A stretch of 64,000 nucleotides of DNA, taken from the NCBI RefSeq assembly GCF_000745315.1, contig NZ_JQNQ01000001.1, positions 3,038,001-3,102,000 on the forward strand. Direction: 5' to 3'. The notes under the pieces are model-generated. The model saw nothing but the letters and a program-made list of their open reading frames with translations. It ran no database searches and was not told where the DNA came from. Positions 21,667 to 29,813 of this stretch are shown piece by piece. Origin of the DNA: Salegentibacter sp. Hel_I_6 (GTDB lineage Bacteria; Bacteroidota; Bacteroidia; Flavobacteriales; Flavobacteriaceae). Positions within the stretch are counted from its first letter, which is position 1. Each line of letters starts with the position of its first letter. The translations under genes were made by a program, and so were the position numbers.

Positions 21667-22178
21667 AAGGCGATAAGGTTTACCTGAGAGCCCTGGAACC
21701 TGAGGATCTGGATTTTGTTCACACCGTGGAAAATACCGAAGATTTTTGGGAAATTAGCGCTACTCAAACACCCTATTCCCGGTTTATGATTAAGCAATAT
21801 CTTGAAAATGCACATCGTGATATTTACGATATTAAACAGTTGCGTTTGGTGATATGTGACCTTAAGAATAGGGAAGTAGGTCTCATAGATATCTTTGATT
21901 TTGAACCTAAAGATAGAAGAGCTGCCATTGGTATTCTAATAGCCGAAGCTTCTGAACGTGGAAAGGGATTTGGTGCAGAAGCTCTTAAACTTGTTAGTGA
22001 TTATTGTTTTAAGCATCTTGCCATGCACCAGGTTTATGCGAATATTACCTCCGGCAATGAAACCAGCCTAAAGCTTTTTGAAAATCAGGGTTTTCAAAAA
22101 GTGGGCGTAAAAAAGGATTGGACATACTCAGGGGGCCAGTTCAAAGACGAAATTCTATATCAATTGATCAGTAAATAA
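21654..22178 (+). CDS. GNAT-family N-acetyltransferase (RimJ/RimL-like)
   Basis: This 174-residue protein begins VYLRALEPEDLDFVHTVEN, as RimJ/RimL/SpeG-like acetyltransferases do. The acetyl-CoA loop is ASERGKGFGAEAL (about residues 99-111), followed by LAMHQVYANITSGNETSLKLFENQGF, the usual C-terminal GNAT motif B. The substrate cannot be deduced. It overlaps dapF by 13 bases and its stop overlaps the mltG start (TAATG), so the three are translationally coupled. Confidence 0.88.
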   Translation: MFSLKGDKVYLRALEPEDLDFVHTVENTEDFWEISATQTPYSRFMIKQYLENAHRDIYDIKQLRLVICDLKNREVGLIDIFDFEPKDRRAAIGILIAEASERGKGFGAEALKLVSDYCFKHLAMHQVYANITSGNETSLKLFENQGFQKVGVKKDWTYSGGQFKDEILYQLISK

Positions 22179-23221
22179 TGTACTTTAAAAAAATATTTTT
22201 GGCTATTGCCATTCTTGGCCTTATAGGTCTTTCCATTTTTAGTTATTATATCTACACCAGCATTTTCTCAGCAAACACAAGCTTCTCAGAAAAGGAGAAA
22301 TTGGTTTATGTACCTACAGGAGCAAATTACCAAACTGTTATTGATAGCCTTCAGCCTTATATTGATGATATGGAATCTTTTGATTTGGTTGCCAGAAAGA
22401 AAGGATATGCTTCAAATATTAAGGCGGGTAGATATAGCTTAAAGTCAGGGATGAATAATAATGAATTAGTGAATGCTTTACGCCGCGGGAATGTTCCGGT
22501 TAAGTTAACTTTTAATAATCAAGAGCGTTTAGAAAATCTAGCCGGAAGAATCGCCGTGCAAATTGAAGCTGATAGTACTGCCTTAATAGAAGCATTTAAA
22601 GATGAAGATTTTTTAGCGGAAAACGATTTTACTGAAGCTGAAGCTTTGGCGATGTATATTCCTAATCAATATGAATTTTACTGGAATACGTCTGCTGAAG
22701 AATTTAGAAGTAAAATGAAGCGGGAGTATGAACGTTTTTGGACCGAAGAAAAGATTCAAAAGGCTGAAAAAATAGGGCTTAATCCTAAAGAAGTTTCAAC
22801 CATAGCGTCTATTGTGCATAAGGAAACAGCAAAAGTAGATGAGCGTCCCAAGGTTGCCGGTGTTTATATGAACCGCTATAAAAATGGCTGGAAACTGGAT
22901 GCAGATCCTACAGTTATTTATGCGGTAAAACACGAAACTCAAAAATGGGACACCATTATAAAAAGAGTACTGTATAAAGATCTTGAATTAGATTCTCCTT
23001 ATAATACTTATAAATACAAAGAATTGCCTCCTGGCCCTATTTTTATGCCAGACATATCTGCAATAAATGCGGTTTTAAATTACGAAGATCATAAATACTT
23101 CTATTTCGTAGCAGATGTTCAAAATTTCGGTTATCATAAATTCGCGGAAACTTTAGCGCAGCATAATCGAAATAAGCAGGAATATGTGCGTTGGATTAAC
23201 AAGCAGGGCGTAAAAAGATAA
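22178..23221 (+). CDS. mltG: Endolytic murein transglycosylase MltG
   Basis: It cleaves nascent glycan strands and sets their length. The 347-residue protein has one N-terminal transmembrane helix (about 5-28), then a LysM-like segment, and the YceG catalytic domain. The catalytic Glu is in STIASIVHKETAKVDERPKVAGVYMNR (about 210-237), followed by LDADPTVIYAV and PYNTYKYKELPPGPI (family signature). It is the third gene of the dapF operon. An inverted repeat AAGAAACCG/CGGTTTCTT (23246-23279) follows and may be a weak terminator. Confidence 0.96.
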   Translation: MYFKKIFLAIAILGLIGLSIFSYYIYTSIFSANTSFSEKEKLVYVPTGANYQTVIDSLQPYIDDMESFDLVARKKGYASNIKAGRYSLKSGMNNNELVNALRRGNVPVKLTFNNQERLENLAGRIAVQIEADSTALIEAFKDEDFLAENDFTEAEALAMYIPNQYEFYWNTSAEEFRSKMKREYERFWTEEKIQKAEKIGLNPKEVSTIASIVHKETAKVDERPKVAGVYMNRYKNGWKLDADPTVIYAVKHETQKWDTIIKRVLYKDLELDSPYNTYKYKELPPGPIFMPDISAINAVLNYEDHKYFYFVADVQNFGYHKFAETLAQHNRNKQEYVRWINKQGVKR

Positions 23222-23245
23222 AAAAATTTTCATCTCCAATTTATT

Positions 23246-23279
23246 AAGAAACCGCTAACGCCTTTAGTATCGGTTTCTT
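23246..23279 (+). terminator. Possible terminator after mltG
   Basis: AAGAAACCG and CGGTTTCTT form a 9-bp stem with a loop of about 16 bases, 24 bases after the mltG stop. The T run is poor, so termination is uncertain. Confidence 0.45.
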
Positions 23280-23353
23280 ATAGGCTTGTTAAGCTAAAAT
23301 CAAACTTTATAATTTGCTTAACAGCTTGTTCTTCAGATTTTTAAAATTTGTTG

Positions 23354-23361
23354 TACATTTG
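23354..23361 (+). promoter_or_regulatory. -7 promoter element upstream of the lysozyme-like gene
   Basis: TACATTTG fits the Bacteroidota -7 element, 73 bases upstream of the ATG at 23435. A -33 TTG with correct spacing is not obvious. Confidence 0.4.
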
Positions 23362-23434
23362 CACGGCAAAATTGAAGGGGGCGTAAGCTTAATTTTTTTA
23401 GCCCAAACCATTAACCTTTCAGAAACAAAATGTA

Positions 23435-24106
23435 ATGAGAAGGAAAATTGCAAAATTTTCAATCTTGCCTGTATTCGCAGGCTGTATGTTTTTTAGTTTT
23501 TCAACGAAAAAAGCTGCAAATCTGGAAATTGAAGGTTATTCAACTTCCAATCTTGATCTAAACTATACCGTGGCTCTTTTGGAGGAAAGCGAATTAGCAA
23601 AAGATCAAAGCCTTGAAAGGGCGTTACCTGAACTGGGAAAGTCCTATGTTGGTTTTAAAGAAGCGCTGGGTTTTAAAGAATCCCGTGGAAATTATCAAAC
23701 AATTAATGAGTTTGGCTATATGGGTAAATACCAATTTGGAATTGGCACCCTGGAACTATTAGGGATTTATAATGGTGCCGAATTCATGAACTCACCCGAA
23801 CTACAGGAAGCTGCATTTTATACTAATGCTTCCAGAAACAAATGGATATTAATTCGTGATATTGCTCGTTTTGAAGGCCAGGTTATTAATGGTGTGGAAG
23901 TTACAGAATCAGGAATTCTTGCCGCTGCTCACCTTGCAGGACCTGGGAGTGTAAAGAAATACTTACGAAGCTGGGGAGCGCAGTCTTTTAGCGATGCCTT
24001 TGGAACTTCTATAAGAAATTATATGAAGAAATTTGGAGGCTATGATACCTCTTTTGTGCAGCCGGAGAAAAATCCAAGGGTGAATATAAAAGCTTATAGA
24101 GCTTAG
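23435..24106 (+). CDS. Secreted lysozyme-like/peptidoglycan-active protein
   Basis: This 223-residue protein has a signal peptide (about 1-30). The middle carries FKESRGNYQTINEFGYMGKYQFG: a Glu-Ser start followed by a GYxGKYQFG signature, as in lysozyme-like transglycosylase domains. A C-terminal LAAAHLAGPGSVKKYL fits the same fold. Flavobacterial homologues are often named peptidoglycan-binding. Muralytic activity, with the Glu of KESRG as catalytic residue, is inferred. It follows mltG but has its own probable promoter. Its stop codon overlaps that of the convergent gene at 24103. Confidence 0.75.
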   Translation: MRRKIAKFSILPVFAGCMFFSFSTKKAANLEIEGYSTSNLDLNYTVALLEESELAKDQSLERALPELGKSYVGFKEALGFKESRGNYQTINEFGYMGKYQFGIGTLELLGIYNGAEFMNSPELQEAAFYTNASRNKWILIRDIARFEGQVINGVEVTESGILAAAHLAGPGSVKKYLRSWGAQSFSDAFGTSIRNYMKKFGGYDTSFVQPEKNPRVNIKAYRA

Positions 24107-24828
24107 ATTTCTTTCTGAAATATAAATATAGCAGGCCTCTTATGGAGGTCTGTTTTTGTTTTACTCCAGTCAGAAACCGGTTTAGTTACAATGTATTCTG
24201 TAGGTAAAGTTAAATCACAAGCCACAGAAAGCCTGGTGGATGGATGTAAAAGCTGAAGAAAGTCTTCTAATAGCTTATTATTTCGGTAGGGGGTTTCAAT
24301 AAAAATTTGGGCTTCCTGTTTTTCTAAAGAAAGCCTTTCTAAATCTTTAATTTCCTTTTTTCTCTCTTTTTTATCTATGGGCAAGTAGCCATTAAAGGTA
24401 AAACGCTGGCCGTTCATTCCACTACCCATCATTGCTAATAAAATTGAAGAAGGTCCCACTAATGGGATTACTTGAATACCTTCATTGTGGGCGATTTTTA
24501 CAATTTCAGCACCGGGATCTGCAACGCCGGGGCAACCGGCTTCACTCAATAAGCCTATATTCTTTCCTTCTTTACAATCGTTTAAAAATGAAGGAATTTC
24601 TGAAGTTTCAGTGAATTTATTAAGATGAAAAAATTGAAGTAGAGATTGCTGTTTCTCCGGTAACAGTTTTTTTATATGTCGTCGTGCTGTTTTTTCATTT
24701 TCAGCGATATAAATATCCAAAGTTTCCATAATTTCTTTTACCTGTATAGGTAAAACCTGCATTGGGTTTGCAGCTCCCATAGTAGTGGGGATTAAATAAA
24801 GTTTTCCGGAATATTTGAAATCTGACAT
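24103..24828 (-). CDS. RsmI-like SAM-dependent methyltransferase (tetrapyrrole methylase family)
   Basis: The 241-residue protein has the fold of RsmI, which methylates C1402 of 16S rRNA. The start GKLYLIPTTMG, the internal GLLSEAGCPGVADPGAEIV (about 92-110) and VIPLVGPSSILLAMMGSGMNGQRFTFNGYLP (about 124-154) are diagnostic of the SAM site. Bacteroidota usually have two RsmI paralogues; this shorter form may be the second, so I leave out the gene symbol. It is immediately downstream of the phosphatase gene (5-base gap) on the same strand. Confidence 0.88.
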   Translation of the reverse strand: MSDFKYSGKLYLIPTTMGAANPMQVLPIQVKEIMETLDIYIAENEKTARRHIKKLLPEKQQSLLQFFHLNKFTETSEIPSFLNDCKEGKNIGLLSEAGCPGVADPGAEIVKIAHNEGIQVIPLVGPSSILLAMMGSGMNGQRFTFNGYLPIDKKERKKEIKDLERLSLEKQEAQIFIETPYRNNKLLEDFLQLLHPSTRLSVACDLTLPTEYIVTKPVSDWSKTKTDLHKRPAIFIFQKEI

Positions 24829-24833
24829 TTAAC

Positions 24834-25304
24834 TTAGGCCTTATTTTCTTCTTTTAACTGCTGGGCGATCTTCTCACAGGCTTCATCCAGCATTTGGTAT
24901 ACATTTTCAAACCCTTGATCGCCGCCAAAATATGGATCTGGAACATCTACGTTTTCGGCAGGGAAAATTTCATCGAGAATCAATTGTACTTTAGCTCGAT
25001 CGTCGTCATTTCTAGCAAGAGCGATCACATCTTTAAAATTCTGATTATCCATCACATAAATACGATCGAATTTATCAAAATCTTCCTTCTGGAATTGTCT
25101 TCCGCGTTGGTAAGTAATATCCAGGTTATTTTTTTTCGCCACTGCAATAGATCTTGGATCGGGAGAATCATCTATATGGTAATCTCCAGTTCCAGCCGAA
25201 TCCACAAAAACCTTAGATTCGTCTATTTTAGATTTCAAAATACCTTCGGCAAGCGGTGATCTGCAAATGTTGCCTAGGCACACCATCAATACCTTAGTCT
25301 TCAT
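24834..25304 (-). CDS. Low-molecular-weight protein-tyrosine phosphatase
   Basis: This 156-residue protein has the CX5R active site VCLGNICRSPLAEG, with nucleophile Cys9 and Arg15, and the general acid in VPDPYFGGDQGF (about 119-130). It dephosphorylates phosphotyrosine proteins. No exopolysaccharide or tyrosine-kinase genes lie nearby, so the target is unknown. It sits between dnaA (11-base gap) and the RsmI-like gene, all on the minus strand. Confidence 0.93.
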   Translation of the reverse strand: MKTKVLMVCLGNICRSPLAEGILKSKIDESKVFVDSAGTGDYHIDDSPDPRSIAVAKKNNLDITYQRGRQFQKEDFDKFDRIYVMDNQNFKDVIALARNDDDRAKVQLILDEIFPAENVDVPDPYFGGDQGFENVYQMLDEACEKIAQQLKEENKA

Positions 25305-25315
25305 AACATGTGCGT

Positions 25316-26743
25316 TTATATAGTGAGTTTCTTGTTGAGGTCTTCAACAAATTTTTTGAATTGCTTATCGGTGGTAGCTAAATTATCAACCGTTTTGCAG
25401 GCATGTAAAACCGTCGCGTGGTCGCGTTTTCCTATTTGAGAACCAATGCTCGCTAAAGAAGCTTTTGTAAATTTCTTTGCGAAGAACATAGCTAATTGCC
25501 TGGCTTGTACAATATGTCTTTTACGTGTTTTAGACTGCAAAGTTTGTACATCCATTTGGAAATAATCACTTACCACCTTCTGAATATAATCTATAGAAAC
25601 TTCGCGTTTGGTATTTTTCACGTAGTTGTCTACAATCTTTTTAGCAAGTTCTAAAGTGATGTCTTTTTTGTTGAAAGAAGAGTGGGCGATCAGCGAAATA
25701 ATAGCGCCTTCCAGTTCACGAATATTCGTTTTAATATTATTAGCCAGAAACTCCACAATCTCTTCTGGCATTTCTACACCGTCGCGATAAAGTTTGTTTT
25801 TAATAATAGAAATTCGGGTTTCAAAATCTGGATGTTGCAATTCTGCAGAAAGTCCCCATTTAAATCTTGAAAGCAGGCGTTGTTCAATATCCTGCATATC
25901 TACCGGTGCCTTATCACTGGTTAGAATTACCTGTTTTCCGTTTTGGTGTAAATGATTAAAAATATGGAAGAAAACATCCTGAGTTCCTGCTTTTCCGGAA
26001 AGTAATTGGATATCATCAACAATTAAAACATCAATGATTTGATAGAAATGAATAAAATCGTTTCTATTATTTTTCTTAACTGATTCTATGTACTGCTGGG
26101 TAAATTTTTCCGCAGAAATATATAAAACAGTTTTCTCTGGATATTTATCCTTTATTTCAACGCCAATAGCATGAGCAAGGTGTGTTTTTCCTAAACCTAC
26201 CCCACCAAAAATAAGCAGTGGATTAAAAGAAGTTCCTCCCGGTTTATTGGCCACAGCTAATCCTGCCGATCTTGCTAATCGGTTGGAATCTCCTTCCAGG
26301 AAATTCTCAAAATTGTAACTAGGGTTAAGCTGAGATTCGATCTTTACATTTCTAATTCCAGGAATTATAAAAGGATTCTTTAATTCAGGGTTTCTGTTTT
26401 TTATGGGAACATCTACTTCCTGGGAAGCCATGTTGCTACGCTGGGTACTCGGAATTTTCTCGGTAAATGGCATTTTATTACCATAGGTATTTTCCATTTT
26501 GATCACATAGACCAATTTGGCTTTTTCCCCTAATTCTTTGGTTAATGAAACTTTTAAAAGTTTAACGTAATGTTCTTCCAGCCACTCGTAAAAAAACTTT
26601 GAAGGCACCTGAATGCTCAGTGCACAATCCGTAAGTTTTACTGCTTGTATTGGTTCAAACCACGTTTTGTAAGCCTGTGGAGTGATGTTATCTTTGATAA
26701 AAGCCAGACAGCTATTCCAAACTGATTGCGCAGTTTTTGACAT
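25316..26743 (-). CDS. dnaA: Chromosomal replication initiator protein DnaA
   Basis: DnaA binds DnaA boxes at oriC and opens the duplex. The 475-residue protein has domain I (about 1-85, SVWNSCLAFIKDNI), a linker, and an AAA+ domain with Walker A FGGVGLGKTHLAHAIG (about 179-194) and Walker B VLIVDDIQLL (about 243). It ends with the helix-turn-helix domain IV with signature IGKRDHATVLHACKTV (about 436-451). No dnaN or gyrB neighbour is present, as is usual in Bacteroidota, and I find no convincing DnaA-box cluster beside it. Confidence 0.98.
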   Translation of the reverse strand: MSKTAQSVWNSCLAFIKDNITPQAYKTWFEPIQAVKLTDCALSIQVPSKFFYEWLEEHYVKLLKVSLTKELGEKAKLVYVIKMENTYGNKMPFTEKIPSTQRSNMASQEVDVPIKNRNPELKNPFIIPGIRNVKIESQLNPSYNFENFLEGDSNRLARSAGLAVANKPGGTSFNPLLIFGGVGLGKTHLAHAIGVEIKDKYPEKTVLYISAEKFTQQYIESVKKNNRNDFIHFYQIIDVLIVDDIQLLSGKAGTQDVFFHIFNHLHQNGKQVILTSDKAPVDMQDIEQRLLSRFKWGLSAELQHPDFETRISIIKNKLYRDGVEMPEEIVEFLANNIKTNIRELEGAIISLIAHSSFNKKDITLELAKKIVDNYVKNTKREVSIDYIQKVVSDYFQMDVQTLQSKTRKRHIVQARQLAMFFAKKFTKASLASIGSQIGKRDHATVLHACKTVDNLATTDKQFKKFVEDLNKKLTI

Positions 26744-26948
26744 GCTTTGCGTTGTATTATTTTAGATTAGTAGTGGTTTATAAGCAGTTAAAAGATATAG
26801 GGGTCTTTCAACTTGAGTGGAACAAATATGTGAACAAATTATGTAATAAAAAAACCTGTTTGGGGTTGAATTTTAAGAAAAATTTATGCATACTTAAATC
26901 CGATTATGAAAGTACAAAACCTCATCCACTTAAGCTGTTAAATTAAAT

Positions 26949-27344
26949 ATGAAAAGTCACGAATCTTTTGTTAAAGTCCGTTATGCGGAAACCGATCAAA
27001 TGGGTGTTGTACACCACGGGAATTACGCACAATACTTCGAAATAGCCCGTCTTGACTGGCTTTTGGCACTTGGGATATCCTATAAATCTATGGAGGAAAA
27101 CGGGGTTATGTTACCGGTTTATGAACTCAATACAAAGTTTTTAAAGCCAGCAGTTTTTGAAGACGACCTTAAGATTGAAGTAAAATTAAAAGAGCTTCCA
27201 TCGGTAAAAATTACTTTTGAATATTTAATTTATAATCAAAACGAAGAATTACTTACAAAAGCATTTACAACCCTCGTTTTTATGGACGCTAAAACCAAAA
27301 AACCAATACGTTGCCCACAGTATATTTTAGATAAGTTGACGTAG
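26949..27344 (+). CDS. YbgC/FadM-type acyl-CoA thioesterase (hot-dog fold)
   Basis: The 131-residue protein starts VKVRYAETDQMGVVHHGNYAQYFEIARLDWL, the 4HBT signature with the catalytic Asp of ETDQMG. It is likely to hydrolyse acyl-CoA thioesters in the cytoplasm. It is divergent from dnaA with about 205 bases between. Single gene; its physiological substrate cannot be told. Confidence 0.9.
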   Translation: MKSHESFVKVRYAETDQMGVVHHGNYAQYFEIARLDWLLALGISYKSMEENGVMLPVYELNTKFLKPAVFEDDLKIEVKLKELPSVKITFEYLIYNQNEELLTKAFTTLVFMDAKTKKPIRCPQYILDKLT

Positions 27345-27372
27345 AGGTGAGGTTTATATTTTTAAATCATTC

Positions 27373-27478
27373 CGTCATCCTGAACTTGTTTCAGGATCTG
27401 AGCTGTTTAGAATTATTTCAGGTTAGAAGAATCCCGAAGTTGAGTTGGGATAAAGTCTGAAACGAGTTCAGCTTGACG
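27373..27478. repeat. Palindromic intergenic repeat, GTCATCCTGAA family, copy 2
   Basis: It begins CGTCATCCTGAACTTGTTTC and ends GAAACGAGTTCAGCTTGACG. It lies between the convergent thioesterase and YigZ genes and could serve both as a transcriptional barrier. Confidence 0.85.
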
Positions 27479-27518
27479 ATATGTGTCATTGAATTTCTTC
27501 AAGTATTTTACATATCAT

Positions 27519-28133
27519 TTATTCCTCTAATTTTTTAATCCCCACCTTATACGTTGAGTCAAATTTTTCAAAAATAGTTTCGGCATCTTTTTTCCTTACC
27601 GAAATATAGATCTTACAATCCAGTTCCAATTTTTGTTCAATAATATTAAGATTGTTTTCCTTTATTAATCGCATCACAATATTCATTTCAGGATAGTCGA
27701 AACTGATCTCGAAAAGCTCGTCTATGGTTCTCTTAACGATATTGGCCTCTTCAAGAGCCATTTGTGCTGCGGTCTTGTAGGCATTTATAAGTCCGCCCAC
27801 ACCAAGTTTTACACCGCCAAAATATCTCACAACCACAATTAGAATATTGGTGACTTCAAAAGATTGAATTTGACCATAGATTGGCATTCCGGCGGAGTTG
27901 GAAGGTTCGCCATCGTCGTTGGCGCGATATTGAATATCGGTTTCAGATTTTCCAAATTGCCAGGCATAGCACCAATGTCTTGCTTTATGGTGCTTCGTTT
28001 TTAATTCTTGTAAATGAATATTTGCTTCTTCTTCTGTCTTAACCGGAAATGCATAGCCGAAAAATTTTGAATTTCGGTCTTTGAATAAGACTTCAGGAGA
28101 AGCTTTGGTTATGGTTTTATAGGTGTCTTTCAT
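27519..28133 (-). CDS. YigZ/IMPACT-family protein (UPF0029)
   Basis: The 204-residue protein has an N-terminal UPF0029 domain. The signature GYAFPV...HKARHWCYAWQFG and the segment ANDDGEPSNSAGMPIYGQI (about 74-92), followed by VVRYFGGVKLGVGGLINAYK, are the family hallmark. The C-terminal domain is ferredoxin-like. The E. coli and human relatives are linked to translation regulation but the bacterial function is not settled. Single gene. Confidence 0.93.
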   Translation of the reverse strand: MKDTYKTITKASPEVLFKDRNSKFFGYAFPVKTEEEANIHLQELKTKHHKARHWCYAWQFGKSETDIQYRANDDGEPSNSAGMPIYGQIQSFEVTNILIVVVRYFGGVKLGVGGLINAYKTAAQMALEEANIVKRTIDELFEISFDYPEMNIVMRLIKENNLNIIEQKLELDCKIYISVRKKDAETIFEKFDSTYKVGIKKLEE

Positions 28134-28204
28134 TATTGCTGATATTGAATTTATAATATGAAGAACCGCTCATTAAATGAAAAAATAAATTACACATTAT
28201 TCCT

Positions 28205-28276
28205 ATACCTATAAGGTGAAAAAATAGACCTTGCAGGAGGAGCCTTCCTGCGAGGTTTTTGTAACCTCGTAGGTAT
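28205..28276. repeat. Nested palindromic repeat, CCTGCGAGGTT family
   Basis: Outer arms ATACCTATAAGGT (28205-28217) and ACCTCGTAGGTAT (28264-28276) enclose GACCTTGCAGG and CCTGCGAGGTT, so the element folds as two nested stems. A shorter relative with CCTGCGAG...AACCTCGTAG occurs at 32436-32462. ACCTCGTAAACCGAGGT at 46052-46068 is reminiscent of it. Confidence 0.7.
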
Positions 28277-28335
28277 ATTCATTAAAATTTATTTATAGAC
28301 AGGTTTTAGAAAACTGTGTAGCTTTTGCGATAAAA

Positions 28336-29208
28336 CTACTGGCTACTCGCCACCAAAATAATACTTATCACAGCTAGTGCAATTCCAATCCAGTTTTTCT
28401 TTAAGAGAACCTCTTTAAAAAGTACGATTCCCAATATGGTTGATGCTAAAACAATTCCCACGTGGTTTAAGGTAAAGATCACCGAATTTTCAAATCCCGG
28501 AGATCGCAGTGCCATTACTAAAAAATAGATCGAAAAATAATTGGGAATTCCCAGTGCGATTCCTCCGGCTATGTTTTTCCAGGTGATCTTTAATTTGCCT
28601 AAAACTGCCTGGCCAATTAAAATAGCTGTTCCAATAATACCGGCGATTCCAAAAATACTGGAAGAGAAAAGGCCAACATCGGTTTCAGAAACATAGAAAT
28701 TTTCAAGGTAGTTTATCGTGGTGTCGATAATCCCACTGCCCACGAAAACCAGTAAAGGAAATATTAGATTTTCTTTCTTTATGCTAATTCCTTTTTTCGT
28801 TTTAATGGAACTTAAATAAACCGCCGCGAGTGCTAGAATAATTCCGGTGACTTTTAAAAAACCCAGACTTTCATTATAAATAAAAATTCCGAAGAAAACA
28901 GGAATCGCAACCGACATTTTGGTAGCTACTGAAACCACCGAAAGTCCACTGCGTTGGGTGGTAATTGCTGCCAAATTAAAAACCGTAATAAAGAGTGCTC
29001 CTAAGATCAGCGTTCCTAAAAACCATTTTTCTGAAGGGATTCTCACAATATCATCAACACTTTCTATATAGCCAAAAAAGCCTACGATACAGGCGATAAA
29101 ATAGTTAACGATAATGGCTTGCAGCGTATTTACCCCGTATTTTTTATAGAGCCTAAATACGATGAAAATAACTGTAGAAGAAAGTATGCTAAGTAGCAGG
29201 TAAATCAA
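28336..29208 (-). CDS. EamA/DMT-superfamily membrane transporter
   Basis: This 290-residue protein has about ten hydrophobic helices in two halves, typical of EamA-type drug/metabolite transporters. The first half ends near VYLSSIKTKKG and the second starts after the KKENLIFPLLVFVGSGIID segment. The C-terminal half includes LNHVGIVLASTILGIVLFKEVLLKKNWIG, the usual EamA pattern. The substrate is unknown. Its start overlaps the stop of the HAD gene (ATGA), so it is the third gene of a ribD-HAD-transporter run. Confidence 0.88.
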   Translation of the reverse strand: MIYLLLSILSSTVIFIVFRLYKKYGVNTLQAIIVNYFIACIVGFFGYIESVDDIVRIPSEKWFLGTLILGALFITVFNLAAITTQRSGLSVVSVATKMSVAIPVFFGIFIYNESLGFLKVTGIILALAAVYLSSIKTKKGISIKKENLIFPLLVFVGSGIIDTTINYLENFYVSETDVGLFSSSIFGIAGIIGTAILIGQAVLGKLKITWKNIAGGIALGIPNYFSIYFLVMALRSPGFENSVIFTLNHVGIVLASTILGIVLFKEVLLKKNWIGIALAVISIILVASSQ

Positions 29209-29813
29209 AATAATTCCTTTTTGGTGGTAAATAAATCAATGACATCTTCACGGGTAGGTTCAATATTCCAGGTATGAAAACCTAAATTTTCAGCTGCTTC
29301 CGTATTTTCTTTGGTGTCGTCTATAAAAAGACATTCTTGCGGTTTTAGGCCGTGTTGTTTTAGTACGAGCTCATATATTTCAGCATCGGGTTTTCTAAAA
29401 TTGATCTCGTGTGAAAGATAAAAAGCATCAAAACAAGCTTTAAAATCTTCAAAAAACGATACGTTTTCTTTTACCCAATCAATATGAATTTCGTTGGTGT
29501 TGCTTAAAAGAATTAATTGATAATTTTTTTCTTCGGAAATTTTCTTTAAAAACTGGTAACGATATTCAGGGAAATCTATTAAAATCGCGTTCCAGGAATT
29601 TTTGAAATGTTCTGGTTCAAGCTGAGAATGTTCGCTCTGATAAGATTTTACAAATTCTGCCGATGAAATAAGCCCTTTTTCATATTGCTGGTTGATATTC
29701 AATAAACTTTCTGAAAGTTCTTCGATTTCATATTTATTCATTTCGCGCATCGTGGCCGGTTTGTCCAGGTTGATGAATACGTCTCCAAAATCGAAAATTA
29801 TGGTTTTAATCAT
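29205..29813 (-). CDS. HAD-superfamily hydrolase
   Basis: The 202-residue protein contains HAD motif I DFGDVFINLD (nucleophile Asp8; the second Asp is two residues on, in DFGD order), motif II LLSNTNEIH (about 102), motif III Lys in RKPDAEIYEL (about 138) and motif IV FIDDTKENTEAAENLG (about 160). It is likely to be a small-molecule phosphatase. It overlaps ribD by eight bases. A link to removal of the phosphate from the riboflavin intermediate is tempting from the neighbour but not shown. Confidence 0.9.
   Translation of the reverse strand: MIKTIIFDFGDVFINLDKPATMREMNKYEIEELSESLLNINQQYEKGLISSAEFVKSYQSEHSQLEPEHFKNSWNAILIDFPEYRYQFLKKISEEKNYQLILLSNTNEIHIDWVKENVSFFEDFKACFDAFYLSHEINFRKPDAEIYELVLKQHGLKPQECLFIDDTKENTEAAENLGFHTWNIEPTREDVIDLFTTKKELF

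Noticed and set aside
23314..23496. 60-residue plus-strand frame overlapping the lysozyme-like gene
   Set aside because: It runs through the probable promoter at 23354-23361 and overlaps the better-supported signal peptide of the downstream gene in another frame.
24103..25304. Phosphatase/methylase pair as a capsule or tyrosine-kinase locus
   Set aside because: No tyrosine kinase, polymerase or export gene is adjacent; the neighbours are dnaA and a cell-wall gene.
26744..26948. Replication origin next to dnaA
   Set aside because: Only single imperfect matches to a DnaA box (for example TTATGCATA) are seen, with no cluster and no AT-rich unwinding region beyond the local average.
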